From contig JAJFUN010000010.1 of the NCBI GenBank assembly GCA_021372375.1, positions 1 to 51,355 of the forward strand: DNA of 51,355 bases, written 5' to 3'. The DNA comes from Pelosinus sp. Lineage in GTDB: Bacteria; Bacillota; Negativicutes; Propionisporales; Propionisporaceae. The notes under the pieces are model-generated. The model did not search any database. It had not been told where the DNA came from and worked only from the letters and a program-made list of their open reading frames with translations. Numbering within the stretch: position 1 is the first letter of the stretch; every line of letters starts with the position of its first letter. Position numbers and translations under genes: made by a program. Shown here piece after piece: positions 8,240 to 17,333 of the stretch.

Positions 8240-8870
8240 TTGGGAGGGGATAATATGAATCTTGAGTTTAATCTTGAGGCAATAATTGAATTATTGCCGT
8301 ATGGTGTAAAAGATAAGCTATTATCAATTGAGCCTGAACAATTCAGGATAAAATCATACTGTATACTAAAATCAGCTATTAAAAAATCTCTTTCTATATA
8401 TCCTGATATAAAGTTTTATAACCAGATATTTAAAAATAGAAAGTATTGTTCAGTTAATGATGATATTCATATCGCTATCCTTTTATTATTAGCTGATTAT
8501 AATAAACCGATAATACAAAAAATAATCGCCCAGCAATCGCCAGGAAGGCCTGATAGAAATATTAAAGCACAGGATTTTGCTGTGTGTATTTTAGAATCTG
8601 CTGAAAAAATAATAGTAAAATATTTTAAGAATGGTGATTCAGGAAATGTTTTAATCCGAATTCCTACTTGCAGAGTTTGTTACTAGTAACAAAGTAGAAA
8701 GTAGCAATCATGTAGTTGATCCACTTGACGATTTTGATAAAAGTGCGATTGATGAAGAAAATCAAAGAAGAGTAAACGAGATATTTAGAATATTAGATGA
8801 GCAACAGCAAGAAGAAAAAAAGCAAAAGGATAAAGGACGAACTTTAACTTTAGGAATGACTAATAATTAA
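8240..8870 (+). pseudogene. Hypothetical AT-rich gene interrupted by a +1 frameshift
   Basis: The first frame runs from 8240 to 8686 (148 residues; the ATG at 8255 is an alternative start) after GGGAGGGG. It stops just after GNVLIRIPTCRVCY. In the next frame a convincing continuation runs to TAA at 8868-8870: SEFLLAEFVTSNKVESSN and on to a charged Glu/Gln/Lys-rich tail. Removing one A from TTTTAATCC near 8653 joins the two into one protein of about 209 residues. A terminator follows the second frame, not the first, which supports the joined reading. I do not recognise the family. The gene is markedly more AT-rich than its neighbours and sits beside RAYT/REP material, which suggests transfer. 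Confidence 0.5.
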
Positions 8871-8899
8871 AAAGAACCTGCCCAGGCAGGTTCTTTCAA
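8869..8899 (+). terminator. Terminator after the frameshifted gene
   Basis: AAAGAACCTGC pairs with GCAGGTTCTTT around a four-base loop. It starts at the stop codon of the downstream frame. Confidence 0.75.
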
Positions 8900-9067
8900 T
8901 TTCCCCAATATATGCAACTATTCTACAATAAAATCAAATATATGTATCCCATTCTAGCCACTTAAAATTAAAAATGATGCTCAGAGTTATACGGTCGAGA
9001 AGGTAACAGACGTTCGAGCTGAATAATTAAAAGCTGTCGGGTAAGGGTATACGTGTATTTTTTATAG

Positions 9068-11287
9068 CTATTGCTTTTTTCTTAAGAGCGGTGTCAGATT
9101 GCCTTGATACATGATATGGAGGTTATGCATAGCCCTTGATAAGGCTACGTATAACAGCCGGGCATCAAAAGGGGTTGCCTTAAATTCTGTTTCTGAGGCA
9201 TTCCACAAAATAACGCCGTCAAACTCTAGTCCCTTAGCAAGTGATACCGGGAGCACCGTAATTCCGCCTTGGTATTTTGAGGCCTGATTGATGATGAGAT
9301 GAATAGGCTGGTCAATCTTCGCGAGCTTGACCGCAGACGTTAGCTGCTCATGTACCCAAACGGCATCTTCTTCCAGCTTAGTGATAATGCCGATTGATTT
9401 TGCGCCGCGGCTTAAAAAAATGCGGAGCATACTGGCCGCCTGAATAATGCCTTGTGACGGGGAGGAGATTTTTTCTAAGGTGGGCTTATGTCCGATTTCA
9501 TATACGGGAATAGCCTTAGTGTGGCCTTGGGGCATGACGCGGTTAAAGACATCAATAATTTCCTTGGCAGAGCGATAGCTGTATTTTATCTCGCGGTACA
9601 CACTGCGGGCATCGGCGAAGATTTCTTTTAGTACTACATTCCAACTGCTGATACTGCGGTAGGAATGTATGCCTTGGGAAAGGTCACCCATAATGGTAAA
9701 GGAGCCGTTACTGGAAAGACGTTTAATAATGGCAAATTCCAGCGCATTTAAATCCTGCGCTTCATCAATAACGATATGATCAAACTTGGTAATATGCCGC
9801 CAGCCATTTAATAAAAAATAAAGATAGGCAAGCGGCGCGAGGTCTTCTCGTTCGACCTGGCCGGTTTTTAGAAGAATGATAGAATATTCGCGAAGCGCAT
9901 CGACATCAAAGTTTTTGTCTTTCACAATTTTAAAAATAATTTTATCGGCAAAAACTTGGCCGTAGGCCTCCAAAAGTTCCAAGGAGGGCCAGCGTTTTAA
10001 ATATTTTTGCAAAAACGCTTCTGCGGCCTGTTGTACTTTTTTTATTTCGGTATCTTCAAGCCCTCCTTTTCTATGACGGCGGGCTTTTAAAATGTCCAGG
10101 TAGTTGTTAACGCGAAAGGTAATATAGCCTGTCAGCGTGCGCAGTCGTTCATTATACGGGGTTTTGGCATTAGCCATAAAGTTTTCCAGCTGTTCTTTGG
10201 CCTGAATAACCAGTTTTCCGTCAAACAGCACAATGTCTTCTAGTTTGCGGCAGACCTTTTGCGTTTTTCGTTCAATATAAGCATCCATTATCGGCATAAA
10301 ATCAAGCGAGCCTTTAAGCCGGGCGGTATCCTCGACAAGTCTGATCTGCTGTTTGTCTTGTCCGGCCATGATGAGATCAAGCCGGCGATCTTCCTTGATG
10401 GTGTACTTTTCTTTGGTAATCATAGCTACGACATCTTCCCAAACCATCTGCTGTACATCGGCGGCATCAATTTCCGGCAAAAGTTCGGAAATATAATCAA
10501 GGAAAATTCGGTTTGGGGCAATGACAATTAGTTTTTTGGGATTTAGTTTTTCGGCATATAAAAGGTAGGACAGGCGGTGCAGTCCAATCGTGCTTTTGCC
10601 TGAGCCGGCGACGCCTTGAATGACGGTTACTTGATTTAAGGGTTCGCGGATGATTTTATTCTGTTCGGTTTGAATGGATGTAACAATGTCTTTTAGTTTA
10701 TCAGCGGCGCCTTGTTTGAGCCGCTCCACTAAGAGCGGGTCAGCCAAAATGGCTTCCTGCTGGCGGGAGAGTACCTGGTCTAGTATGTAATTATCGACAA
10801 TGGTTTTTAAGACGCCGTCTTCAATTTTATATTGTCTTTTTAGTTTTACATCACCACTGTAGTGATAGCGGCCCAAAACATCGTAGCTGGCTCTGCCGGC
10901 ATAGCATTCATAAAAAACCGTAGAAATGGGATCACGCCAGTCAAAAACCAAAATGTCCTCAAGGTCTTGGATATTTATCTGTGCTATTTTACAGCGCCCA
11001 ATATAAAAGCTATGGAAGTCTTCCGTATTATCTTCGCGAAAATCCACGCGGCCAAAATAAGGATTGTCGAGGGCTCCATCAATGTCATGAATTTTCTTGG
11101 CGTTATCGCCCCGCATCATGGCATGAACATAGGCACTAACTTCATCTTTCATGGACAGCGATTTTTGCATGCTGTTAAATCGTTCATCAATATCAGCATT
11201 GAGATCTTCCATAAGCTGCTTCATTTTGGTAATAGTAGCTGCTAAATGCTGTGTTTCTGCTTCAAAATCTGGATGTTGTTCGAGCAT
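9068..11287 (-). CDS. HelD-like UvrD/Rep superfamily 1 helicase (RNA polymerase-recycling ATPase type)
   Basis: ATPase of 739 residues with the layout of the HelD family: an N-terminal antiparallel coiled coil (about residues 1-60), a short region WRDPISTVFYECYAG, then helicase domain 1A with Walker A GVAGSGKSTIGLHRLSYLL (about residue 225), Walker B IVIDEAQDL, motif III GDLSQGIHSYR, and the C-terminal motifs KGLEFDGVILWN and LLYVALSRAMH. HelD removes stalled RNA polymerase from DNA. The start was moved nine codons inside the longest frame to the ATG at 11285-11287, which follows AGGAGGTATT. It is monocistronic; no terminator is obvious after it. Confidence 0.88.
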   Translation of the reverse strand: MLEQHPDFEAETQHLAATITKMKQLMEDLNADIDERFNSMQKSLSMKDEVSAYVHAMMRGDNAKKIHDIDGALDNPYFGRVDFREDNTEDFHSFYIGRCKIAQINIQDLEDILVFDWRDPISTVFYECYAGRASYDVLGRYHYSGDVKLKRQYKIEDGVLKTIVDNYILDQVLSRQQEAILADPLLVERLKQGAADKLKDIVTSIQTEQNKIIREPLNQVTVIQGVAGSGKSTIGLHRLSYLLYAEKLNPKKLIVIAPNRIFLDYISELLPEIDAADVQQMVWEDVVAMITKEKYTIKEDRRLDLIMAGQDKQQIRLVEDTARLKGSLDFMPIMDAYIERKTQKVCRKLEDIVLFDGKLVIQAKEQLENFMANAKTPYNERLRTLTGYITFRVNNYLDILKARRHRKGGLEDTEIKKVQQAAEAFLQKYLKRWPSLELLEAYGQVFADKIIFKIVKDKNFDVDALREYSIILLKTGQVEREDLAPLAYLYFLLNGWRHITKFDHIVIDEAQDLNALEFAIIKRLSSNGSFTIMGDLSQGIHSYRSISSWNVVLKEIFADARSVYREIKYSYRSAKEIIDVFNRVMPQGHTKAIPVYEIGHKPTLEKISSPSQGIIQAASMLRIFLSRGAKSIGIITKLEEDAVWVHEQLTSAVKLAKIDQPIHLIINQASKYQGGITVLPVSLAKGLEFDGVILWNASETEFKATPFDARLLYVALSRAMHNLHIMYQGNLTPLLRKKQ

Positions 11288-11491
11288 AATACCTCCTATT
11301 TCGTTTGCAGGCAAGCCCTGAATGGTCTTTTTTATTATAGTAGCTGACTAAAAAGATTACAAGTTTTTTACAGGTAATTTTGGGAATAATCATAAAAAAG
11401 ATAAAAAAGAGAGCATTTATATTTAAGCTGCCGCACTATAGCTACGATAGATAAGATATGGGGTGGAGTATTTAGAAAAGGAGACTGTGAG

Positions 11492-12043
11492 ATGGCTGGT
11501 GCAGCAGGGATTAACTTGAACGTTTCGTTATTAGGCAGACAATATACAACATCTTTAAAAAATAGCATAGGCAATTATCAGTCAGGAGCGCAAGATGGTG
11601 ATGTGTTTGCAAATCTTAATACTCAGGCGGGACCGGCATATCAGCTTGAGCTTTCATTGAAAAACGGTCAAGTTGATGATAGTAATCCTGAGGTGCGTGA
11701 AATGAAGCGTACCGGCAAGATTGAATGCCAGACCTGCGCACAACGTAAGTATCAGGATGAGTCTACGGATGCGGGAGTATCCTTTAAATCGCCGGCTCAT
11801 ATTGCTCCTGAAAATGCTGCCTCTATAGTGCAGTCCCACGAACAGGAACATATTATTAATGCCCAAAACAGATCTCTTCAAGAAGATACCAAGATTGTGT
11901 CACAGTCTGTGCAATTATATTCTGCGATTTGTCCGGAATGCGGCCGCAGCTATATATCAGGCGGACAGGCCAGCACGACTACAGTGAAAACCAAGCAGCC
12001 ATCGCAGCAGGGGATAGGCGGCAAGGTAGATATGTTGATGTAA
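11492..12043 (+). CDS. SprA-related putative metalloprotease (CJM1_0395-like family)
   Basis: Protein of 183 residues with the hallmark of the SprA-related family: ECQTCAQRKYQDES (Cys79/Cys82), VSFKSPAHIAPENAAS and the zinc-binding HEQEH at 116-120, followed by a second Cys pair ICPECG (147/150). The family is predicted to be a zinc protease; its substrate is not known. There is no signal peptide. The first 50 residues are polar and low in complexity, as in relatives. The start follows AAAGGAGACTGTGAG. It stands alone between helD and the MITE-like element. The family call is firm, the activity inferred. Confidence 0.8.
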   Translation: MAGAAGINLNVSLLGRQYTTSLKNSIGNYQSGAQDGDVFANLNTQAGPAYQLELSLKNGQVDDSNPEVREMKRTGKIECQTCAQRKYQDESTDAGVSFKSPAHIAPENAASIVQSHEQEHIINAQNRSLQEDTKIVSQSVQLYSAICPECGRSYISGGQASTTTVKTKQPSQQGIGGKVDMLM

Positions 12044-12124
12044 GGACAGTTGTGATATAATTTAATGTGCAATATAGGCTGTGGACAGACAATATGCCTG
12101 TTGACAGTCTTTTTATATATATTT

Positions 12125-12247
12125 AAGAGGTTGTTACAAAATGCCGAGATGCTAGGCGCGACGAGGAGCGAAGCGAGTCGTACTGCTGGTACGTCGTAGT
12201 GAGCACCGCAGGAGCAACAACGCAGATGGGTATTTTGTAACAGCCTC
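12125..12247. repeat. MITE-like palindromic element directly upstream of a HAD gene
   Basis: Terminal inverted repeats AGAGGTTGTTACAAAATGCC and its near-complement ending TATTTTGTAACAGCCTCT enclose about 85 GC-rich bases with further internal complementarity (ACGAGGAGCGAAGCGAGTCGT; GTACTGCTGGTAC). The element carries no gene of its own. It ends four bases before the ribosome binding site of the next gene. Confidence 0.75.
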
Positions 12248-12263
12248 TATAAGGAGAATTTTG

Positions 12264-13133
12264 ATGGAACTATTTGTGTCCGATTTGGATGGTACTTTAT
12301 TAAATTCCGTGCAGAAAATCAGTGTTTGTTCTGCTGCCATTATTAATAACCTATTGGCTGAGGGCATGCAGTTTAGTATTGCCACAGCGCGCGGCCTGGA
12401 ATCAACAGCAGAGATTCTTGCGCCCCTAAGCCTTACTTTGCCGATTATTATCAGTAACGGTGCGTTTGTGTATGACCCCAGGCTAAGGCTAACTATAAAG
12501 GAAAACTTACTGGGTGAAAAAGATGCTAAGACGATGCTGGCTTGTCTTAAGGAGCGGGCGGTATCTGTTTTTGTATTTACGTTTGATGAAAAAGGTGAGC
12601 GTCACATTTACTATAAGGAGCCTTTAAATAGAGAGTCAGGGGAATATTTTGCCGACCGAGTTAGGCAAGGGGACACTCGTTTTCGTAAAATCACAAATTA
12701 TGAGGATTATAGTAAGGAAAAGATTTTTAAACTGGTTGCCATCGGCCAAGAGCTCAAGCTAAGGCCAGTTTATGAGGCCTTAAAGACTGGTTCTCCTTTA
12801 CATTTTGATTTTACACAAGATATTTATTCCAAAGCATACTGGCTGGAGATTGCCCATCCTGAAGCCAATAAACGCGATGCGCTGCGCTGGTTACAACACT
12901 ATATTGGCGCTGACAGGCTTATTTGCTTTGGCGATAACCTTAATGATTGTCCGATGTTCGAAATTGCCGATGTAAGGCTGGCGATGAGCAACGCTCATGC
13001 CGGCTTAAAACAAATGGCTACCCGCATCATTGCCAGCAATAATGAAAATGGTGTAGCAGAGTACTTGCATAAATGGCATAACCACGATAAACTGAATAGT
13101 GCATGTACAAATGAGGTTTTAATTGATTGCTAG
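12264..13133 (+). CDS. Cof-type HAD-superfamily phosphatase
   Basis: Cytoplasmic hydrolase of 289 residues, typical for the Cof/IIB subfamily. Motif I is SDLDGTLL (nucleophile Asp7, acid Asp9), motif II ISNGA, motif III lysine near AHPEANKRDALRWL, motif IV FGDNLNDCPMF; the C2 cap lies between motifs II and III. Natural substrates are likely sugar phosphates or nucleotides such as pyridoxal phosphate or FMN. The ATG at 12264 is chosen because AAGGAG lies eight bases upstream; the in-frame TTG just before it is less likely. It overlaps the next gene's longest frame and is probably cotranscribed with it. Its 5' leader is formed by the MITE-like element. Confidence 0.88.
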   Translation: MELFVSDLDGTLLNSVQKISVCSAAIINNLLAEGMQFSIATARGLESTAEILAPLSLTLPIIISNGAFVYDPRLRLTIKENLLGEKDAKTMLACLKERAVSVFVFTFDEKGERHIYYKEPLNRESGEYFADRVRQGDTRFRKITNYEDYSKEKIFKLVAIGQELKLRPVYEALKTGSPLHFDFTQDIYSKAYWLEIAHPEANKRDALRWLQHYIGADRLICFGDNLNDCPMFEIADVRLAMSNAHAGLKQMATRIIASNNENGVAEYLHKWHNHDKLNSACTNEVLIDC

Positions 13134-13143
13134 GGGGAGTAAG

Positions 13144-13884
13144 ATGAGAGTTTCGGTGGAATTTGTGCCTAGAGAGGCCGCTGTGTTAGAAGCCGAATTG
13201 GCCTATACGAAAAGTAATTTTTCGCTTGTGGATACAATTAATATTCCTGACTTGCTAAGATTTCCCATTAGAAGCTGGGAAGGCTGCAGTATCGGGAAAC
13301 CTTACTATAAAAATTTGATGCCGCATCTTAGGGCTATTGATTTTAATATGAATGAGCCGCTGCCAATGGCTGATTTTTTGGCCGCGAATGATATTAAGGA
13401 AGTGCTGGTCGTAACCGGCGATTATCCGCAAGACATGACCAGAAAAATATATCCGTCAACAAGTGTTGATATGATACGAAAATTTAAAAAGGAGCTGCCG
13501 GATATCAAGGTATATGCTGGCATTGATCAATATCGTGCCAGTATAAAAGTGGAAGTAGAGTATATTAGACGCAAGATAGATGCCGGCGCAGACGGATTTT
13601 TCACGCAGCCATTTTTTGATTTGCGTTTTATGGAAATGTATGCTGAAATGTTAACAGGTTATGAAGTATTTTGGGGTGTATCGCCGGTTATATCGGAAAA
13701 ATCGATGAGTTATTGGGAAACAAAAAATAATGTTGTTTTCCCGAAATCTTTTGCGCCAACGAAAGATTGGAATATGGAGTTTGCTAAAAAGGCATTTGCC
13801 TATACCAAGGCCACCAATACGAATATTTATTTTATGCCCATGAGAATCAACATCAAGGAATACCTGACAGGAGTGTTTGCGTGA
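13144..13884 (+). CDS. Methylenetetrahydrofolate reductase-family protein (MetF-like)
   Basis: Flavin TIM-barrel protein of 246 residues, shorter than the usual 280-300 of MetF. The strand-1 motif VSVEFVPR places the catalytic Glu; VLVVTGDYPQ corresponds to the FAD-contact loop after strand 4; VYAGIDQYR and a C-terminal DGFFTQPFFDLRFME match the folate-binding part. The family reduces methylene-THF to methyl-THF, feeding methionine synthesis or, in acetogens, the methyl branch of carbon fixation. No Zn/Fe-S partner (MetV) is nearby, so the physiological role is open. The start follows GGGGGAGTAAG, ten bases after the HAD gene's stop. Confidence 0.72.
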   Translation: MRVSVEFVPREAAVLEAELAYTKSNFSLVDTINIPDLLRFPIRSWEGCSIGKPYYKNLMPHLRAIDFNMNEPLPMADFLAANDIKEVLVVTGDYPQDMTRKIYPSTSVDMIRKFKKELPDIKVYAGIDQYRASIKVEVEYIRRKIDAGADGFFTQPFFDLRFMEMYAEMLTGYEVFWGVSPVISEKSMSYWETKNNVVFPKSFAPTKDWNMEFAKKAFAYTKATNTNIYFMPMRINIKEYLTGVFA

Positions 13885-13893
13885 GGTGAAAAA

Positions 13894-14265
13894 TTGATTT
13901 ACAAATTAAGGTGGTTTGAGTATGCAGCGCTCTGCCTGCTTATCGGTATTGGGTACATCCTGATTATTAAACAAGAATTTGCCATTCCGGAATACTATCG
14001 GACAGTTAGTTTGCTGTTAATATTACTAAGTATCTATTTAGTCTTTTTCTGTATTGTCAGACCGCGCCATCCTATGGCGCTCAGTAATTTTTTGAGCTGC
14101 TTTTGCAGCTGTGTAGCGGCTACGCTCATAATTGTGCAGCATGTAGTACTCAACGCCAGCTTCTCTTATACGGTAAACATTGTAATTATTAGTACGTTTA
14201 CCATGCCTTTTGTGGCAGGCTTTATTTACAATTGGCTGCGACGTATGAAACGGCGCAAAACTTAA
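13894..14265 (+). CDS. Small integral membrane protein, 123 residues, unknown function
   Basis: Four hydrophobic segments are visible (about residues 8-24, 36-54, 63-86 and 92-112), ending with a basic tail RRMKRRKT that should lie in the cytoplasm. No family recognised. The start is a TTG after GAGGTGAAAAA, nine bases behind the MTHFR-like gene, so it is the last gene of that small operon. A terminator follows directly. Confidence 0.6.
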   Translation: MIYKLRWFEYAALCLLIGIGYILIIKQEFAIPEYYRTVSLLLILLSIYLVFFCIVRPRHPMALSNFLSCFCSCVAATLIIVQHVVLNASFSYTVNIVIISTFTMPFVAGFIYNWLRRMKRRKT

Positions 14266-14305
14266 CAAAAATAGCAATGGGCCATGCCTGTTGCTATTTT
14301 TGTGT
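14266..14305 (+). terminator. Terminator of the HAD/MTHFR/membrane-protein operon
   Basis: AAAAATAGCAA pairs with TTGCTATTTTT around a 13-base loop, two bases after the stop codon. Confidence 0.75.
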
Positions 14306-14434
14306 AGTGTAGTATCAAAAATAAAAACAAATGTGCAGTGACATTGTGCACTTTGATAAAAAGTATAATTTTTGTATGCAAAATAAGCTCTTATATATTA
14401 TAATAGTGTGAAAAGGTTCAAAGGAGGGCATCTT

Positions 14435-16126
14435 GTGAAGATTATAGGTGCACAGGCTGTGATTGAAAGCCTGAAGAATGAAGGCGTGGAAGTTGTATTT
14501 GGTTATCCTGGCGGCAAAGTGCTGACACTCTATGATGAGCTGTACCAGGCTGACTTTCATCATATTTTGACAAGGCATGAACAGGGTGCAGCCCATGCTG
14601 CAGACGGTTATGCGAGAGCTACCGGCAAGGTTGGCGTCTGTATTGCAACGTCTGGACCAGGCGCTACAAACTTAGTAACAGGGATAGCTACCGCTTATAT
14701 GGATTCGGTACCTCTGGTAGCGATAGCCGGACAGGTGGAAGTCCCCTTGATTGGCCGGGATTCTTTTCAGGAATCAGATATTCGCGGGATTACCACGCCA
14801 ATTACCAAACATAACTATTTGGTCAAAAAAATTGAGGAACTGCCTACTGTTATTAAAGAAGCTTTTTATATTGCTTCTACAGGGAGGCCGGGCCCGGTAG
14901 TGATTGAAATTGCCAAAGATCTGTTTGGGGAGGTCTTTGATTACCAATATCCTGAGGCCATTACACTGCGCGGCTATGAGCCGGTTTTTGCCGGCAATGA
15001 AGAAGCAATCAGCAAGGTGGTTGAGGAGCTTAAGCAGGCCAAACGTCCGCTTGTATTTGTCGGCGGCGGCGTACATATTGCTGATGCGGCTGAAGAAATT
15101 CGCGAATTTTTAAAGCTGACCGGTTTTCCGGTGATTTCTACCTTAATGGGCTTAGGCGCAGTACCTGGAAATTTTGAACAAAATTTAGGCATGGCAGGTA
15201 TGCATGGCACGTATGCCGCCAATATGGCGACAACCGAGTGTGATTTGCTGCTGGGCATTGGCGTACGGTTTAATGACAGGGTTACCGGACTCCTTGAAAA
15301 ATTTGCCCCAGCGGCCAAGGTAATTCATTGTGATATTGATCCCGCAGAAATTAACAAAAATGTGCGGGCTGATTTACGGGTTGTGGGAGACTTGCGCTGG
15401 ACTTTAGCGCAGCTTTGTAAAATGGTTAAGGAACTGGAGCAAACAGAGCTGACAGAGCGCGTTACTGACTGGAATAAGACGGTACAGAACTGGAAAACGG
15501 AAAAACCGCTAACCTATGAACAGCGCCCTCGGCAAATTATGCCGCAGGCTGTAGTAGAAAAGGTTAGTCAGATTACCCAGGGAGATGCGATTGTCGTAAC
15601 AGATGTTGGTCAGCACCAGATGTGGGTGGCGCAGTATTACAATTTTACGCACAAACGCTCCCTCTTGACTTCCGGGGGGCTTGGGACAATGGGCTATGGA
15701 CTGCCAGCAGCTATTGGCGCGCAAATTGGGCTGCCTGATAAAACAGTGGTTTTATTTTCCGGCGACGGCGGTATGATGATGAACTGTCAGGAACTGGCTA
15801 CTGCCGCTGAACTTAATTTGCCGATAAAAATGTTTGTTATCAATAATATGGTGCTGGGCATGGTGGCGCAGTGGCAGCGGATGTTTTACGGGGAAAGATA
15901 TTCCCACAGCAGCATTAAAGGAAAAACAGACTTTGTTAAATTGGCGGAAGCTATGGGCGTAACCGGTTTTCGGGCTACCAAGCCGGAAGAAATCGATGAG
16001 GTAATTGCCAAGGCCTTTAATACGCCTGGCCCGGTGCTTGTTGATATATGGGTTGCTGAGGATGAAAATGTCCTGCCGATGGTACCAGGCGGGGCTACAC
16101 TTGATCAAATGGTCTTGGAGGGGTAA
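14435..16126 (+). CDS. ilvB: Acetolactate synthase large (catalytic) subunit
   Basis: ThDP- and FAD-dependent enzyme, 563 residues; condenses two pyruvates, or pyruvate and 2-oxobutyrate, in branched-chain amino acid synthesis. The N-terminal PYR domain has TRHEQGAAHAADGYARATGK with the catalytic glutamate; the central FAD-binding domain follows; the C-terminal PP domain has the ThDP/Mg motif SGDGGMMMNCQELATA. The GTG at 14435 is preferred to the longer frame because AAAGGAGGG lies just upstream and MKIIGAQAVIESLK matches the family start. ilvN follows four bases after the stop. No ilvC or leu genes are present here, and I see neither a T-box nor a leader peptide upstream. Confidence 0.96.
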   Translation: MKIIGAQAVIESLKNEGVEVVFGYPGGKVLTLYDELYQADFHHILTRHEQGAAHAADGYARATGKVGVCIATSGPGATNLVTGIATAYMDSVPLVAIAGQVEVPLIGRDSFQESDIRGITTPITKHNYLVKKIEELPTVIKEAFYIASTGRPGPVVIEIAKDLFGEVFDYQYPEAITLRGYEPVFAGNEEAISKVVEELKQAKRPLVFVGGGVHIADAAEEIREFLKLTGFPVISTLMGLGAVPGNFEQNLGMAGMHGTYAANMATTECDLLLGIGVRFNDRVTGLLEKFAPAAKVIHCDIDPAEINKNVRADLRVVGDLRWTLAQLCKMVKELEQTELTERVTDWNKTVQNWKTEKPLTYEQRPRQIMPQAVVEKVSQITQGDAIVVTDVGQHQMWVAQYYNFTHKRSLLTSGGLGTMGYGLPAAIGAQIGLPDKTVVLFSGDGGMMMNCQELATAAELNLPIKMFVINNMVLGMVAQWQRMFYGERYSHSSIKGKTDFVKLAEAMGVTGFRATKPEEIDEVIAKAFNTPGPVLVDIWVAEDENVLPMVPGGATLDQMVLEG

Positions 16127-16130
16127 GCGC

Positions 16131-16628
16131 ATGAAACATACACTTGCAGTATTAGTAGAAAATCGGCCAGGGGTGCTGACTCATATTTCGGGCCTAATTA
16201 GCCGCCGTGCTTTTAATATAGAGAGTATTGCAGCTAGTTTAACTGAGGAATCGGACACCACGCGTATTACCATTGACGTGGAGGCTGATGATGAGCTGGA
16301 ACTTGAGCAGGTAGTCAATCAGTTATCCAAGCTCATTAATGTCATCAAAATTATTAATTTAACAGCTGTTGATTCCATTCATCGGGAACTAGCTATGATT
16401 AAGGTCAAGGCTAACCCGCATACTCGCTCTGATATTGTCGATATTGTGGATATTTTCCGCGCTAAAATAGTGGATGTAAACCGTCAAACTATGGTTATTG
16501 AACTGACTGGTGAGCCGTCTAAAATTGATGCGCTGTGCGAGGTTTTAATTGACTATGGAATTATCGAAATAGTGCGCACTGGTAAAATTGCTTTGTCACG
16601 CGGCCCGGTACCGGCTAAAGATATGTAA
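16131..16628 (+). CDS. ilvN: Acetolactate synthase small (regulatory) subunit
   Basis: Regulatory subunit of 165 residues that confers valine feedback on IlvB. The N-terminal ACT domain begins HTLAVLVENRPGVLTHISGLISRRAFNIESI-like (residues 3-33), with the valine-site glycine and asparagine conserved, followed by the C-terminal ACT-like domain (about 80-160, RELAMIKVKA). The start follows TTGGAGGGGTAAGCGC. A small hairpin (GCTGAC/GTCAGC, 16634-16650) lies after the stop without a T-run, so some read-through to the next gene is possible. Confidence 0.96.
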   Translation: MKHTLAVLVENRPGVLTHISGLISRRAFNIESIAASLTEESDTTRITIDVEADDELELEQVVNQLSKLINVIKIINLTAVDSIHRELAMIKVKANPHTRSDIVDIVDIFRAKIVDVNRQTMVIELTGEPSKIDALCEVLIDYGIIEIVRTGKIALSRGPVPAKDM

Positions 16629-16696
16629 AAATAGCTGACAATAAGTCAGCGTTTATGAAAAGCAGAGTAATCCCACAGGATATGAGGTGTATTTTG

Positions 16697-17299
16697 GTGA
16701 AAATGCCTACACGCGCTGATGCGATAAGTATGTTAAATGAAGCAGAAAAATTAAATCCCGGAAAGTGGGTACAGCATTCTTTATATGTGGCACAGGCCGC
16801 CGAGGCTATCGGGATGGCGCATCCGCGTTTAAATGGCGAGGAAGCTTATGTTTTAGGGTGTCTCCATGACATTGGCCGGCGCTCTGGTATAACATATATG
16901 CGTCATGCCTATGACGGCTATGACTTTTTATCCGAGCAGGGCTATGATGACGCCGCGCGAATTTGTCTCACGCATACCTTTTGGTTTAAGGGTACTTATG
17001 ATTATCCGGGCGAGCGCGATTGCAGCTTCGAGGAAATTGAATTTGTCAATTCGTATTTATCAGCGATTGAATATGATGAATATGACTGGCTTATTCAGTT
17101 ATGTGACTGTTTGGCGCTGCCTACCGGGTTTTGCCTTCTCGAAAAACGGTTGGTAGATATAGCAATTAGGTATGGTACAACAAAATATACTGCAGAAAAG
17201 TGGCGGCAGCTGTTTGAAATTAAGAATTTATTCGAACAGGAAATCGGTCAGTCTATTTATAATCTGCTTCCAGGAGTTAGGGAAAATACTTTTAAATGA
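16697..17299 (+). CDS. HD-domain phosphohydrolase-like protein
   Basis: Predicted metal-dependent phosphohydrolase of 200 residues. Metal ligands are visible: QHSLYVAQAAE (first His), GCLHDIGRR (HD pair) and ICLTHTFWF; the C-terminal LCDCLALP supplies the last aspartate in the usual DCLA context. The family acts on nucleotides or phosphate esters; no substrate can be named. The GTG start follows GAGGTG; the longer frame from 16655 has no ribosome binding site and begins inside a hairpin. It lies 68 bases behind ilvN and 34 before the PTS gene. Confidence 0.8.
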   Translation: MKMPTRADAISMLNEAEKLNPGKWVQHSLYVAQAAEAIGMAHPRLNGEEAYVLGCLHDIGRRSGITYMRHAYDGYDFLSEQGYDDAARICLTHTFWFKGTYDYPGERDCSFEEIEFVNSYLSAIEYDEYDWLIQLCDCLALPTGFCLLEKRLVDIAIRYGTTKYTAEKWRQLFEIKNLFEQEIGQSIYNLLPGVRENTFK

Positions 17300-17333
17300 A
17301 GAAGAATCGTAAAATCCATTAGGGGGTTTCTTC

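Noticed and set aside
12152..12385. Reading frame on the minus strand with an Arg/Ser-rich end
   Set aside because: It runs through the palindromic MITE-like element into the antisense of the HAD gene and has no ribosome binding site.
14266..14434. CodY box, T-box or leader peptide before ilvBN
   Set aside because: I looked for AATTTTCWGAAAATT, for T-box core motifs and for a Leu/Val/Ile-rich peptide; none is visible. The region only has the previous operon's terminator and AT-rich promoter-like sequence.
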